64,000 bases of DNA from Prostheceraeus crozeri (GCA_907163375.1 CAJQUW010001973.1:744001-808000); one strand, 5' to 3'. Shown: positions 55,301 to 59,115, numbered from the stretch's first letter. The notes: generated by a model not told the origin, from the letters alone. Translations and numbers: made by a program.

Positions 55301-57987
55301 ATCAGCTTCCAAAATATCATCACACTATATCACATGTGTCATTTAATGATTAATTGAAAAGTTCCAGCGACTATTCACTTATCTGAGAAATTATTGTCGG
55401 TGAAGAAGCTTTCAATGTGTTTATTCGACAAATGCGCTAGGTTTCTTAATCGTATGAAGGAGAAATCATCCTATAATTAGAATTTTTTTCTATTGAATTC
55501 TTGAGATATTCTTACAACCAGTGCACCGCCCACTTTCAATTATGACTTTGTGGACCAATTTTTAATTCGAATTTTGAAAAATAGTTGTTAATGACTGCTG
55601 CAAATCGACACAATATACCAACCCAGGGAATAGTAGGCCATAGCACATGAAACAATGCCACCATCTCACTTAATATTATCTTAAGTTTTAATAATGAAAG
55701 CAACACAATTGACTTCATGTGTTTAATACCCGAGCGCTTTCGTGGCCTCTTGCCAAGGGTGGACGGCCAAGTGTGAACATGTACAGAGATGGCTGAGAAA
55801 CATTCAATGATAACTGCTGCCAGTGACACCAACCAATCAGTGCCGAGGTAAAGACAATGAATAAAGGAACTCTTCATGTACACATAAAACAGGTCGCCTC
55901 GCAGCTATGTACAGTGATTCCAATACAGGCAAAGAAAATCGATATTTACAAGATGATAAAATAGAAAAATACGTACAAAATGGACGATACTGAAAAGAGT
56001 CACATTCAAGTATGTGTCGAGCGATAGAACTTAGAGGTGTTGTTCTAGATCGCGGTCTTGTCTTTCTATCCTCAAGCCACCTAGGAACATGTTCTCTCAT
56101 TCGGACCCGCAAAGTCCTCTCGGTGCGTCCGATGTAACTGTGTCCACAGTCACATTGAAAATCCCCTCAAAGTTCTATTATAATAGTCACAATTAGCACC
56201 CTTTATTCAACAATAGAATAAAACTAGCTCTGTCGATCTATCTCTCTCTCTCTCTCTCTCTCTTATCTCTGCGTGCAGTTAACACAACAGCCGAATACTG
56301 TGATTTTAATTTTTGTACAAATAGATTTGTCACAGGTCTATCGAAAAAGTGGAATTGAGGTTTATCAAGGTCAATTCCAATTCCAGTAGATTTAAATATC
56401 GTCAATTCTAATTCCAATTCCGACGAAAAATGGAATTAATTCCGGGTCGGAATTAATTCCAATTCCGACTTTTCCAACTCTGCTTGTGCCTCAAAATACC
56501 ATTTTTCAAATCGATCAGATTAGAAAGGAAATAAGTCAATTTTCACACCAGGAATCAACAGGCGAAACCCATCGAATAAAATCTCTACATTGGATCATAC
56601 ATTACACAACAAGAAAGATAGTAACATCTGTAGTATATTTAAACAATGTCCTCTCAAAAACTACAGCTGTCACAATCGGAATACTATTTACCAACGGCAA
56701 CGACCGAAATGTTTTGCCATCTACGACACCTCTGTCAGACTGCATAGTAATAGTCAAAGAACCCCAGAATCATCCGTGTGAAAACATATTAGAATATGCC
56801 AGAATGACTCAATTAGAACATAAAATTGCCAACAGACATCCATGCAGTCAGCCTTCGACTCCCAGAGGCTATATTCATTCCATTTCTACAGCCTAACAAT
56901 TCTAGGATGAAGAGTGAGGAGCTACAACGTTTATATTACAACAATATTTAGCTCTAGAATTTTGAATATTTCCCAAAATCATGACACTGTCCTTTTCAGT
57001 ACTCATTACCGTGAAACTGGATGAGAAACTAAAATATTGGTCAAAACTCAATACTAAGTCTTGATAACCGCAACCTAAATTTTTTTGATATTTTTGAAGC
57101 CTTCAGCGGTTCAGATTCGACAGAGAGAATGGGAGAGAAGAAAGGTATGGCATTATACAGTAAGGAAGCATTCATATCATTTCCATGGACATTGCTTCAG
57201 ACGACTTCAGAACACAATGAACTTTATACAGAGAGGCTCGCCTGCTGGGAATTCCATTTATATAATTCCCACTGCTTTCTATTAGATGCTAAGTGATTCA
57301 AGGTCAAATAAAAGAAATGAGCAAAAAGAAAGGTTTCGATGTCAGTTCAAGAATTTAGAAGTAGAATCCCTGAAAGTTGCCTATCAAGATGGAATAGGTA
57401 GGCAACAGTTACAATTAACAACTATGTTGACAATAATAAACAATTATATTGATGGTCAATTATCTTATTCCTTTTACGTACCTGCAACTGGTTCCATAAT
57501 TTATCGATTTCGCCAGTTCGCTCCACCACGTATGGAATCTCTTTCGGATAGGCAGCTTTCACCCTGTAAGAAGGAATCAAAACCCTACTATTTTTCTAAA
57601 AAACGCATGCATGACATTAATTAAGGATAACACCCGAAAGATGGGTCTGTTCACATTTTTCAACTGATGAAGTAATTAAATATTTAATTATCCTACTAAC
57701 ATCCGAAAAGTATATTTATTCACTGATTAAAAATAACAGGAGGGGAAAAGTTTACATCAAGTCTTAATAAATCGAGTTTTCCAAATAAAACTCACCCATT
57801 AGCAAGGTAATCAAGTTTGTTTTTCTTTTCCTCGATAGGAGCAATGTCTCTTTCGATGTTTGCAAACTTCCTTCGCAGTGTGTCATTTGTCAAAGCATCG
57901 ACACCGACATCATTATCATCCAGCAGATCAATCTTTTCCTGAATCCAGTCCCGCAGTTCGTCTGCAGTCTTGTTGAATATTTCAATA
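1105..57987 (-). CDS. Beta-type (probably heavy) spectrin, 18 internal exons
   Basis: Spectrins are long membrane-skeleton rods built from about 106-residue three-helix repeats. Joining 57482-57563, 57796-57987 and sixteen exons further left by GT-AG rules gives 1,678 whole codons without a stop, with agreeing phase at all 17 junctions. About 16 repeats are present, shown by Trp in helix A (DWI, EWI, QWI, NWI, DWA, TWL, AWV, KWV, GWL) and helix C (LWNQL, AWDNL, NWDSL, DWKLL, KWNRL, KWSDI, DWKAL). Motifs such as LQEAYKGGNADAI and LGTSVEEVEN resemble repeats 15 and 17 of human beta-spectrin as I remember it. Five more repeats follow the repeat-17-like one, so a conventional 17-repeat beta chain does not fit and a heavy chain does. 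No CH, SH3 or PH domain is in the window. Both gene ends lie outside. A spectraplakin rod is the main alternative. Confidence 0.85.
1395..1570 (+). repeat. tRNA-derived SINE, family A, copy 1
   Basis: The head GTGGTGCAGTGGTTAAGTG is a pol III box A and GGTCCAGAGATCGAGCCC a degenerate box B. The body TCTGACTGTGTCAGCACCGT is shared with the copy at 32690-32874. It is immediately 3' of exon w18's acceptor, inside the intron. Confidence 0.65.
2170..2260 (+). mobile_element. LINE reverse transcriptase motif A relic
   Basis: The frame reads FVNFNLSKAFDAVSYRLF, matching motif A of non-LTR reverse transcriptases (DLSKAFDTVSHRLL), with the catalytic first Asp replaced by Asn. No other RT motif is legible nearby; a small fragment only. 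Confidence 0.5.
2632..2802. repeat. Palindromic MITE-like hairpin
   Basis: The left arm, starting AAAAGTTGAAGTGAGTCACA and ending in CTCTACAAAATGA (about 60 bp), is repeated inverted at 2738-2800 with about four mismatches. A spacer of about 40 bp separates the arms. No coding sequence. It would form a near-perfect hairpin. Confidence 0.6.
3063..3135 (-). mobile_element. Single hAT-like terminus
   Basis: Read on the minus strand it begins CAGAGCTGGAAACGGGCCC, like the terminus of the complete element at 54458. No partner terminus or target duplication was found, so this is probably a truncated end. Confidence 0.3.
4622..5149 (+). CDS. Secreted F-type lectin (F5/8 type C, fucolectin-like)
   Basis: A 175-residue frame. 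Residues 1-19 are a hydrophobic signal peptide (LSIFLLFILYEYKLAS) and residues 20-171 are one F-type lectin domain, a family that binds fucose in innate immunity and gamete recognition. Visible landmarks are NLALGKPTHQSS, AVDGNRNSHF, HYWNVDL, NRLDCCSERLEGARIYL (94-110) and CEVEIFAG. RxDCCxERL is the family signature holding the sugar-contacting Arg and the CysCys pair. The usual SCTHT is SCART here, so the sugar-contacting His is Arg64. The stop follows a perfect GTAAGT donor at 5133, so the real gene may splice on to more exons; the 528-bp form is the unspliced reading. It lies inside a spectrin intron on the opposite strand. No promoter is recognised. Confidence 0.8.
   Translation: MLRLSIFLLFILYEYKLASEINLALGKPTHQSSVYSLGMHKFRPRLAVDGNRNSHFSRGRSCARTNSYIYRGSHYWNVDLQRAYFIDKIVIYNRLDCCSERLEGARIYLSTSEWFTWRNGLKNQHLCYKITKSKGISILNINCKFKPGRYVSITLKSAALTLCEVEIFAGSKCSH
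5641..5787 (-). repeat. Inverted repeat around a hammerhead-like core
   Basis: Arms 5641-5692 and 5735-5787 are about 52 bp and nearly perfectly complementary. The 42-bp loop, read on the minus strand, is CTTGACAAG, stem GGAAG...CTTCC, then GAAACGTC. This is the layout of the hammerhead ribozymes found at the ends of Penelope-like elements (CUGANGA, stem II, GAAA), but the first box has two changes (UUGACAA). Confidence 0.5.
6086..7584. mobile_element. Non-autonomous hAT-like element
   Basis: The termini are CAGAGATGCAACCTCGA at the left and TCGAGGTTGCACCTCTG at the right (one mismatch as inverted repeats), with GAGGTCGAGGTC sub-repeats near the left end. The flanks tttataat and catataat fit a decayed 8-bp target duplication (6 of 8). 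The interior is a large fold-back sequence (separate entry). No transposase is legible. Confidence 0.65.
6525..7445. repeat. Fold-back (long inverted repeat) core, family F copy 1
   Basis: Sequence 6525-6880 is repeated inverted at 7110-7445. Matching segments include CTGCATGGAACGAGACC and its inverse near 7310, and AATATGTCAGTTTGGTGTG near 6820 with its inverse near 7150. It lies inside the hAT-like element. The arms resemble those at 34065-34770. Confidence 0.6.
8276..8506 (-). CDS. Unrecognised small secreted-looking ORF
   Basis: An ATG-started 76-codon frame. Residues 1-16 (ITSVIFSLLLLIY) look like a signal peptide, followed by HCC and SWGRLNNTEPAYFGGENLL with a potential N-glycosylation site (NNT). 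It lies in the 11-kb intron on the same strand as the spectrin gene. I recognise no family. A chance frame in AT-rich DNA is possible. Confidence 0.2.
   Translation of the reverse strand: MITSVIFSLLLLIYIQRESFLIHCCQSLQFKSWGRLNNTEPAYFGGENLLLKYFDQTIIHTNDCKEIITYLSRYAT
9380..9770 (+). mobile_element. RTE-like LINE tail
   Basis: The frame reads SHEKMLGRVEMRMLWWMCGV, then GLENITDIARRQRIRWFGHV, and in another frame DDLKRVGAQEADARDRPIW. These are the C-terminal landmarks of RTE-type LINE proteins (RRMLRWMCGV, RRRLRWFGHV). It is broken by a frameshift after the WFGHV segment. Confidence 0.65.
10755..11363. mobile_element. hAT MITE, family M, copy 1
   Basis: 609 bp, with terminal inverted repeats CACAGAATT / GAATCTGTG. 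It is flanked by gtgtatac (10747-10754) and gtgcatac (11364-11371), an 8-bp target duplication with one change. The sequence matches, in inverted orientation, the copies at 24216-24758 and 30070-30679. No transposase frame. Confidence 0.8.
12012..12299 (-). pseudogene. Unrecognised ORF fragment
   Basis: An open frame without an ATG, reading FYHPLKTLVKCIRIGNHSKE and continuing to IIKELNLGV before a stop. The composition (KCIRIG, PTLRWNRD, YDFIELFPKHEKH) looks protein-like rather than random, but I cannot name a family. It lies 400 bp 3' of spectrin exon w17 in the intron. It could be a transposon relic. Confidence 0.2.
12300..12390 (-). mobile_element. Single hAT-like terminus
   Basis: On the minus strand it starts CAGAGCTGGAACCAGAGACC and continues with GGCCCGGCCTGG. 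It resembles the CAGAGCTGGAA termini at 54458 and 3135. No partner end was found. Confidence 0.25.
12696..13004 (-). CDS. Spectrin exon w17
   Basis: Residues 1490-1592, 103 codons. STIAKWVDSTIQEM is helix A. The B-C turn is MIEAEHPRRKEVED and helix C is KAWIEWRRQLDQA. The repeat is Arg-rich compared with its neighbours. The acceptor is TTCACAG and the donor GTGAGT. Confidence 0.88.
13915..14062 (-). repeat. SINE family A, diverged copy
   Basis: On the minus strand it contains ATGGTCTGTGGCTGAGGGT as a possible box A region and AAGTCTGACCATCTCAGTAC, the same core as in the copies at 1395 and 32690. The head has diverged strongly. Confidence 0.4.
16168..16347 (-). repeat. tRNA-derived SINE, family A, copy with different body
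   Basis: On the minus strand the head reads CCGTGGTGCAGTGGCTAAGG and the box B region GTGGTCGAGCCCC, as in the other family A copies. The body keeps AAGTCTGACCACGTG but otherwise differs. It is 75 bp from exon w16. Confidence 0.6.
16425..16697 (-). CDS. Spectrin exon w16
   Basis: Residues 1399-1489, 91 codons. SEDVGRDLSSVEQLIRRHEE is a standard GRDLxSVxxLxxxH helix B. RYPESKAEIEE and LRRDWKALED form the turn and helix C, and HDSRRFYRVDE starts the next helix A. The acceptor is TTTACAG and the donor GTAAGC. Confidence 0.9.
16767..17000 (-). CDS. Spectrin exon w15
   Basis: Residues 1321-1398, 78 codons. LANKLIREGHSDTKQVA resembles the LADELINSGHSDAATIA turn of beta-spectrin repeat 13/14. Helix C is SQKWSDIQDGL and helix A is AAEEMHRFRRDASDL, 533 residues after AAGEIHHFNRDWADV in exon w9. 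The donor is GTGAGC, followed by a 69-bp intron. Confidence 0.9.
18285..19075. mobile_element. Possible TIR element
   Basis: GTTGTCATGACCATAGAGTA at 18285 is repeated inverted at 19056-19075, about 790 bp apart; the match covers roughly the first 20 bases and then fades. No target duplication is clear and no coding frame is recognised inside. Confidence 0.4.
19354..21369. mobile_element. hAT-like element, 2 kb
   Basis: The termini CAGCGGTTCCCAAACTTT and AAGT-less inverse ACTTTGGGAACCACTG match the classic hAT end CAGNGGTTCCCAAACT. The flanks acttatac and acttaatt share 5 of 8 bases, so the target duplication is decayed. A frame at 19910-20227 is not recognisable as transposase. A segment near 19500 (TTTCAAAAGTAATTGCAC) looks mariner-like but has no partner end. 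Confidence 0.6.
21563..21846 (-). CDS. Spectrin exon w14
   Basis: Residues 1227-1320. It contains KKRHPESASI, IAKWNRLLSD (helix C) and VDAIEAWVREKELLVAANDL, then GKDLDHCQDLQRKLTA. This last part again resembles the beta repeat 13 signature already seen in exon w8. The acceptor is CCTTTCAG and the donor GTGAGT. Confidence 0.9.
21847..23184 (-). other. Spectrin intron w13-w14 (1.3 kb)
   Basis: Largely occupied by a LINE tail (22180-22830). The remaining edges are AT-rich and show nothing. Confidence 0.8.
22180..22830 (-). mobile_element. LINE tail, RTE-like
   Basis: Minus-strand reading gives GEMRMLRKMLGAE, then RLRWYGHDKRRPENSTVKAV, then WMEVVKNVLQRRNVEDNR. These are the RRMLRxM and LRWYGHVxRRP landmarks of RTE-type LINE C-termini. 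The long plus-strand frames over 22193-22730 are shadows of this. Stops and frame changes show it is dead. Confidence 0.65.
23185..23416 (-). CDS. Spectrin exon w13
   Basis: Residues 1149-1225 plus one base. Helix A carries ELAEAETWLDAKLAQL and helix B carries RRLQRHQAFEAEVMANENRF. Trp at 1177 lies 531 residues after its counterpart in exon w7. The acceptor is CTTCATAG, the donor GTAAAT, and the split Ala codon joins exon w14. Confidence 0.88.
23417..25274 (-). other. Spectrin intron w12-w13 (1.9 kb)
   Basis: It holds MITE family M copy 3 (24216-24758) and a short tandem duplication of about 21 bp (23699-23740, TACACTGTGATGTGATTAAT twice). The rest is AT-rich without recognisable content. 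Confidence 0.8.
24216..24758. mobile_element. hAT MITE, family M, copy 3
   Basis: 543 bp, with termini CATAGAATT and AATTCTGTG. It is flanked on both sides by a perfect 8-bp duplication, ggtcaacc (24208-24215 and 24759-24766). About 250 bp at its right end match copies 1 and 2; the left part has diverged. Confidence 0.8.
25275..25640 (-). CDS. Spectrin exon w12, repeat-17-like
   Basis: Residues 1027-1148, 122 codons. NDQQLFYRDAVQANAL is helix A without the usual Trp. LGTSVEEVENQQKKHEAF closely resembles the IGQSVDEVEKLIKRHEAF segment of beta-spectrin repeat 17, the repeat that pairs with alpha-spectrin. In conventional beta chains the rod ends here, but here it continues through CERGHFDALGI into more repeats. 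The acceptor is TTTCAG and the donor GTAAGA. Confidence 0.9.
25641..27099 (-). other. Spectrin intron w11-w12 (1.5 kb)
   Basis: It contains the palindromic element at 26331-26555. The remainder is AT-rich with nothing recognisable. Confidence 0.8.
26331..26555. repeat. Palindromic MITE-like element, family P
   Basis: Two arms of about 110 bp face each other: CCGTAGACGCTGCGCTTCGT, later CAGTACGGCTCGGAATGGCC, and their inverses up to GTCTACGG. A related single arm lies at 45660-45760, so the family is dispersed. No coding sequence. Confidence 0.6.
27100..27303 (-). CDS. Spectrin exon w11
   Basis: Residues 959-1026, 68 codons. ARALIDWASDMEREMSAEAE continues helix A from exon w10, and the exon closes with MIENGHYAGDE, the GHYA turn typical of the repeat that precedes the beta-chain terminal repeat. 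The acceptor is CTTGTAG and the donor GTGAGT. Confidence 0.9.
27364..27543 (-). CDS. Spectrin exon w10
   Basis: Residues 899-958, 60 codons. LQEAYKGGNADAI resembles LQAAYAGDKADDI of beta-spectrin repeat 14/15, the best single marker that this is a beta-type chain. Helix C carries NNWVALDQMVEKR and the exon ends in the next helix A at HHFYKFMDD. The donor is GTGAGT; only a 60-bp intron separates it from the next exon. Confidence 0.9.
28600..28690 (-). repeat. Possible tRNA-derived SINE head
   Basis: On the minus strand GGGTTCGAATCCTGG is a good pol III box B, preceded by GTCTGGCCGTGGGGATTG as a possible box A. No cloverleaf or tail is clear. Confidence 0.3.
29633..29844. repeat. Palindromic MITE, 212 bp
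   Basis: CTGATTAGCGTTCTGAAGCA at the left is repeated inverted at the right (TGCTTCAGACTAATCAG), and the match continues through the ACACATTAC segment and the AT-rich centre. The direct repeat acgtaccaactg occurs just left of it and again at about 29882, suggesting a target duplication of a slightly larger element. Confidence 0.55.
30070..30679. mobile_element. hAT MITE, family M, copy 2
   Basis: 610 bp, with termini CACAGAATT and AATTCTGTG. The flanks ccctgatg and acctgatg form an 8-bp target duplication with one change. It is in opposite orientation to copy 1 and similar along its whole length. No transposase frame. Confidence 0.8.
31081..31424 (-). CDS. Spectrin exon w9
   Basis: Residues 785-898, starting with two bases that complete an Ala codon. 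It includes INKHPRSTEV, RDDWKLLLEYIE, AAGEIHHFNRDWADVMDRI and LPMGELGKDMASLQRYIHKH. The last resembles beta-spectrin repeat 14 (LPEELGRDQNTVETLQRMH). The acceptor is GCATTTCAG, the donor GTACGA, and the end is phase 0. Confidence 0.88.
32690..32874 (-). repeat. tRNA-derived SINE, family A, copy 2
   Basis: On the minus strand it starts GGTCTCCGTGGCACAGTGGC (box A) with GGTCTAGAGGTCGAGCCCC (box B). The body GTCTGACCGTGTCAGCACCG matches the copy at 1395-1570 end to end, which defines the family. Confidence 0.7.
34065..34770. repeat. Fold-back element, family F copy 2
   Basis: Left arm 34065-34345 and right arm 34497-34770 are inverted copies, for example CGAGTTTCTGCAGGGAGCGA and its inverse near 34730, and GGCTCTAGACTT-side sequence around 34300 and 34545. 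The arms resemble family F copy 1 at 6525-7445. Short frames on both strands are by-products of the palindrome. Confidence 0.6.
37010..38290. mobile_element. hAT-like left end with ACCCG sub-repeats
   Basis: It begins CAGGGTTGGCAAAACCCGGG, a hAT-style terminus. GAAAAAACCCGT-type motifs recur at both sides (37050-37110 and 38000-38285), with ACGGGTTTTTTC inverses. The matching right terminus is not recognisable, so the element is truncated or rearranged. Confidence 0.45.
38561..38801 (-). CDS. Spectrin exon w8
   Basis: Residues 704-783 plus one base. Helix C is followed by helix A SDDLENWINDQLVTADS and then EYGTDYDHLQIISNKWDDF, which resembles the LGQDYEHVTMLQERF segment of beta-spectrin repeat 13 (from memory). 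The donor is G|GTAAAT. The Trp at residue 752 has its five-repeat counterpart at 1285 in exon w14. Confidence 0.87.
39140..39749. repeat. 33-bp minisatellite array
   Basis: About 18 units built from two related 16-17 bp halves, CTGACGACGAAAAGACC and CTGTCGATGAAATGACC, usually alternating (33 bp) and sometimes with an extra half. The unit length is near a multiple of three, so both strands stay open over long stretches; these are not genes. An inverted single unit lies at 38971-39005. Confidence 0.9.
39765..39923. repeat. TIR element family C, truncated copy
   Basis: It ends TTATTTCTGTGCGGG and matches the right and middle parts of the element at 41031-41457 (ATCATACTATGACATTCTCA, GAGCTTGTCATACGTATGC). 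Its left end is replaced by the minisatellite. It lacks the segment at about 41203-41358 of the other copy. Confidence 0.55.
41031..41457. mobile_element. TIR element family C with nested insert
   Basis: Perfect 15-bp terminal inverted repeats CCCGCACAGAAATAA and TTATTTCTGTGCGGG, 427 bp apart. Target duplication unclear. A segment of about 155 bp (about 41203-41358) is absent from the copy at 39765 and contains CCTTGAGAAAGG...ACGAAACGTTGG, a hammerhead-like core of the Penelope type. No coding sequence. Confidence 0.6.
41944..42357 (-). CDS. Spectrin exon w7
   Basis: Residues 566-703 (138 codons, phase 0 both ends). The open frame runs 26 codons further upstream (to 42435), but those codons do not fit phase with the preceding donor. 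The acceptor TTTTCTTGGACAG at 42358 gives phase 0 and makes helix B continuous (NKCK|KLSQEMAAHEP), so I chose it. Later landmarks are SGNWDSLG (helix C) and AEVEQWIGEK (helix A). The donor is GTGAGT. Confidence 0.85.
42358..43757 (-). other. Spectrin intron w6-w7 (1.4 kb)
   Basis: AT-rich. I looked for a missing spectrin exon here, because the longer upstream frame of exon w7 was out of phase, and found none; the refined acceptor removes the need for one. No repeats recognised. Confidence 0.75.
43758..44339 (-). CDS. Spectrin exon w6, largest exon
   Basis: At 582 bp and 194 codons (residues 372-565) this is the largest exon and covers almost two repeats: NHPRSKDIED, AWDNLMATS, SDLGNDLRSVKDLNQKHKRL, then DEGHFDSEGI and AAAENQWIDERKAALNADDL. 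DLGNDL, a GHF turn and QWI are standard spectrin landmarks. It ends SLQNKCK in helix B. The acceptor is ATTCCAG and the donor GTGAGT. Confidence 0.9.
45660..45760. repeat. Family P single arm
   Basis: GCTGACGAGCCCTTGCAAGG, then AGCGTCTACGG and AAATTGTTCAAGTC, match the right arm and flank of the palindromic element at 26331-26555. No second arm is present here. Confidence 0.5.
47127..48659. repeat. Fold-back element interrupted by a hAT-like element
   Basis: Arms of about 210 bp (47127-47336 and 48450-48659) are inverted copies, with matching blocks CATCAGTGGCAAATTAAGAG, GAGCTTATGAAT and AGTCTCAAATTTTAAACT. The hAT-like element 47408-48327 sits between the arms and appears to be a later insertion. 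Identity of the arms is roughly 80-85% by eye. Confidence 0.6.
47408..48327. mobile_element. hAT-like element, 920 bp
   Basis: Termini CAGGGCTGCCGTGG and CCACGGCAGCCCTG are perfect 14-bp inverted repeats. The flanks ccaattcc (47400-47407) and ccaattac (48328-48335) are an 8-bp target duplication with one change. No transposase is legible, so it is non-autonomous. Confidence 0.75.
49141..49411 (-). CDS. Spectrin exon w5
   Basis: Residues 282-371. Helix A carries AVEISEWIADKHITASDQ. The stretch TASDQSYRDLTNLSKKLQRH resembles the TAxDxSY...N...H signature of beta-spectrin repeat 9 (also seen in alpha chains), recalled rather than aligned. The acceptor is CAACAG and the donor GTAAGT; the exon ends in phase 0. 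Confidence 0.88.
49412..51642 (-). other. Spectrin intron w4-w5 (2.2 kb)
   Basis: It holds a small hAT-like element (49842-50453). The rest, including 50460-51640, is AT-rich and shows nothing. Confidence 0.8.
49842..50453. mobile_element. hAT-like element, 612 bp
   Basis: The left end CAGGGTTATTTAAGGTG with TAGGGACCCGAATCGGGTCC and the right end GGGTCCCTAGCAAATTCC...TTAAAAACCCTG are imperfect inverted repeats. No clear target duplication was found. No transposase frame. Confidence 0.55.
51643..51989 (-). CDS. Spectrin exon w4
   Basis: Residues 166-280 plus two bases of a Lys codon. The sequence begins KLGAEVDDPAIQEQ, passes through a complete helix C/A junction (LEQALKAQQLYQNCDQL) and ends in the next B-C turn with IAHEHPESDK. 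The donor GTAATT is weak, but the split codon AA|G joins exactly with the next exon. Confidence 0.85.
51990..53933 (-). other. Spectrin intron w3-w4 (1.9 kb)
   Basis: It holds SINE family B (53566-53752). The remainder is AT-rich and shows nothing recognisable. Confidence 0.8.
53566..53752 (+). repeat. tRNA-derived SINE, family B
   Basis: The head GATAGCTCAGTTGGTTGAGG (box A) and CCAGGGTTCGAGTCTG (box B) are strongly tRNA-like, followed by a GC-rich body unrelated to family A and a short A-rich tail. The flanking duplication agatatacattat / agatatacatttat (53553-53565 and 53753-53766) marks a retroposed insertion. Confidence 0.8.
53934..54155 (-). CDS. Spectrin exon w3
   Basis: Residues 92-165 (74 codons, phase 0 at both ends). 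Helix A of the second repeat is KHKFNKNVKDLNRRLDDL, with Leu where Trp is usual. It is followed by a highly charged helix B ending ERDRLK. The acceptor is TTTCAG and the donor GTAAGG. Confidence 0.85.
54458..56482. mobile_element. Complete hAT-like element, 2 kb
   Basis: Termini CAGAGCTGGAAAATTCC and TTTTCCAACTCTG, with a perfect 8-bp target duplication cttgtgcc on both sides (54450-54457 and 56483-56490). Arrays of AATTCC lie just inside both ends. The interior contains a GIY-YIG remnant on the minus strand and a (TC)n tract at 56239-56263, but no transposase that I can read, so it is a non-autonomous carrier. Confidence 0.8.
55680..56165 (-). mobile_element. GIY-YIG endonuclease remnant, Penelope-like
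   Basis: Minus-strand reading from 56165 gives CDCGHSYIGRTERTLRVRM, then REHVPRWLEDRKTRPRS and HILECDS. This is the GIY-YIG nuclease pattern (here SYIGRTERxL...R...H) carried C-terminally by Penelope-like elements. Downstream on the same strand is CTTGGCAAG...CCACGAAAGCGCTCGGG, a degenerate hammerhead-like tail. It is nested inside the hAT-like element. A LINE or host GIY-YIG gene is less likely given the context. Confidence 0.6.
56486..56896 (+). pseudogene. Unrecognised ORF next to hAT insertion
   Basis: A 136-codon frame, for example QIDQIRKEISQFSHQ, VVYLNNVLSKTTAVTIGIL and NILEYARMTQLEHKIANRHP. It begins within 4 bp of the hAT-like element's right end. I recognise no family. It may be an old transposon-associated protein together with the following entry. 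Confidence 0.25.
57079..57294 (+). pseudogene. Transposon-associated protein fragment
   Basis: The frame reads FFDIFEAFSGSDSTERMGEK and ends NSHCFLLDAK. The F-A-F-S-G-S-D-S-T...G-K pattern recalls the FHALTGSDTT segment of an uncharacterised protein family widespread in invertebrate repeat fractions. Recalled from memory; weak. Confidence 0.25.
57482..57563 (-). CDS. Spectrin exon w2
   Basis: A short 82-bp exon, residues 65-91, encoding helix C of the first visible repeat (VKAAYPKEIPYVVE, then DKLWNQLQ with the conserved helix-C Trp). The acceptor is CTTACAG and the donor GTACGT, and the exon ends in phase 0. Confidence 0.85.
57796..57987 (-). CDS. Spectrin exon w1 (most 5' exon seen)
   Basis: Residues 1-63 of the visible rod: helix A with LRDWIQEKIDLL and helix B up to KLDYLANG. 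The acceptor is TTGTTGCAG and the donor is G|GTGAGT. The exon begins with one base of a split codon, so an earlier exon ending in phase 2 must lie to the right of the window or within its last 6 kb. The last two bases make a Gly codon with the next exon. Confidence 0.85.
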
Positions 57988-58907
57988 CTGCAACAAGTAA
58001 AAATCGTTTCAATTATTTGTCATATGACGGCAACGATATCGAGATTATGCAATGCGAAGCAAATTTGGTCATTCAAATTGAGAAATTCAAAAATTCAAAA
58101 TGGAATGTCGTCAATACAACAATAGTAAAAATCGACTGGAAAAGAAATATTTAAAATAATATGCGACTATTTAGAGAAATTCGAACGTGACTTGAAGCAG
58201 CAAAATGAGATCACAACATTTTTGCGAGTATATTTTTTTTGTAGCCTATCCAATTGGTGTTCCGAAAGCAGCACAACCTCACTATCTGTCGCTTGGTCAC
58301 CAACACCGATCACTAGATAACTCGCTTCCGTTTTTTTTCCTACTATTGTAATTTGAAGAAAAGTAAATCGTGTCCTAGTGATGATTTATCTCGAAAGAAA
58401 TCCTAAATCGATGGTGATGCAATTTCTGCATTAATCGCATTTGATCAATGTAAACCAATTTGTGCTGATGTTGGTACCAAGACATGGAAAATTTGAAACA
58501 TGCGCGCTGTGCCGAAAACGAAGAATCCCCCTTTAAGTGATTTTGAGGCCAATCACATCTTCTTCCGGTAAACGAAGATTTCTGGAAAAATCATTTTGAA
58601 ACCCATTAAAGGAAACGCCTTCTTCAATTTGCGGTCACAACAGTTTGTTTCAGGTCAAAGAGAACACGCTCCCAACGCTCAAATTTATATTTCATGAGTT
58701 TGTAACTTCTAACTTGACTTGCAGACTTGAGCAGGTGTTTCTTTTGATTTCTTTTTTTTGAGATGAAGGTAACGTCCGAAATTCCCATGATTCTATAATA
58801 AAAGGAGTTTTCATTCAGCTTCCCAAAAAAGTTTGTTCACATGGATATGTGATTATCTACATGACAGAGATGTCCAACTTGTATGTTTTTGCCTTCTTTA
58901 AATAAGA

Positions 58908-59115
58908 GAGTTTGTGTAAACGATCCTTCTGGAGTGCCACAGGGCACAATTTTAGGCCCTTATCTGTTAAAGTACAGCTAAGCTCTATTGTTTGCGACCT
59001 TTCGTCGACGTCAACAAGCATATCAAGTACGCTGATGGCTTCAATGTAGCGCCCTTTTATTCTTATAACGAGTCTGTAGACCATTTTGATTCATGGTTTC
59101 TTTCATAATATTGAT
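58908..59115 (+). mobile_element. LINE reverse transcriptase fragment
   Basis: It reads RVCVNDPSGVPQGTILGP, then after a frameshift FVDVNKHIKYADGFNVAPF. SGVPQGTILGP and KYAD are motifs B and C of non-LTR reverse transcriptases; the catalytic YADD is YADG, and a stop separates the two parts. Confidence 0.65.

Larger units (their letters stand above)
54156..57481 (-). other. Spectrin intron w2-w3 (3.3 kb)
   Basis: It holds a complete hAT-like element (54458-56482) and protein-like remnants (56486-56896 and 57079-57294) on the plus strand. Confidence 0.8.
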
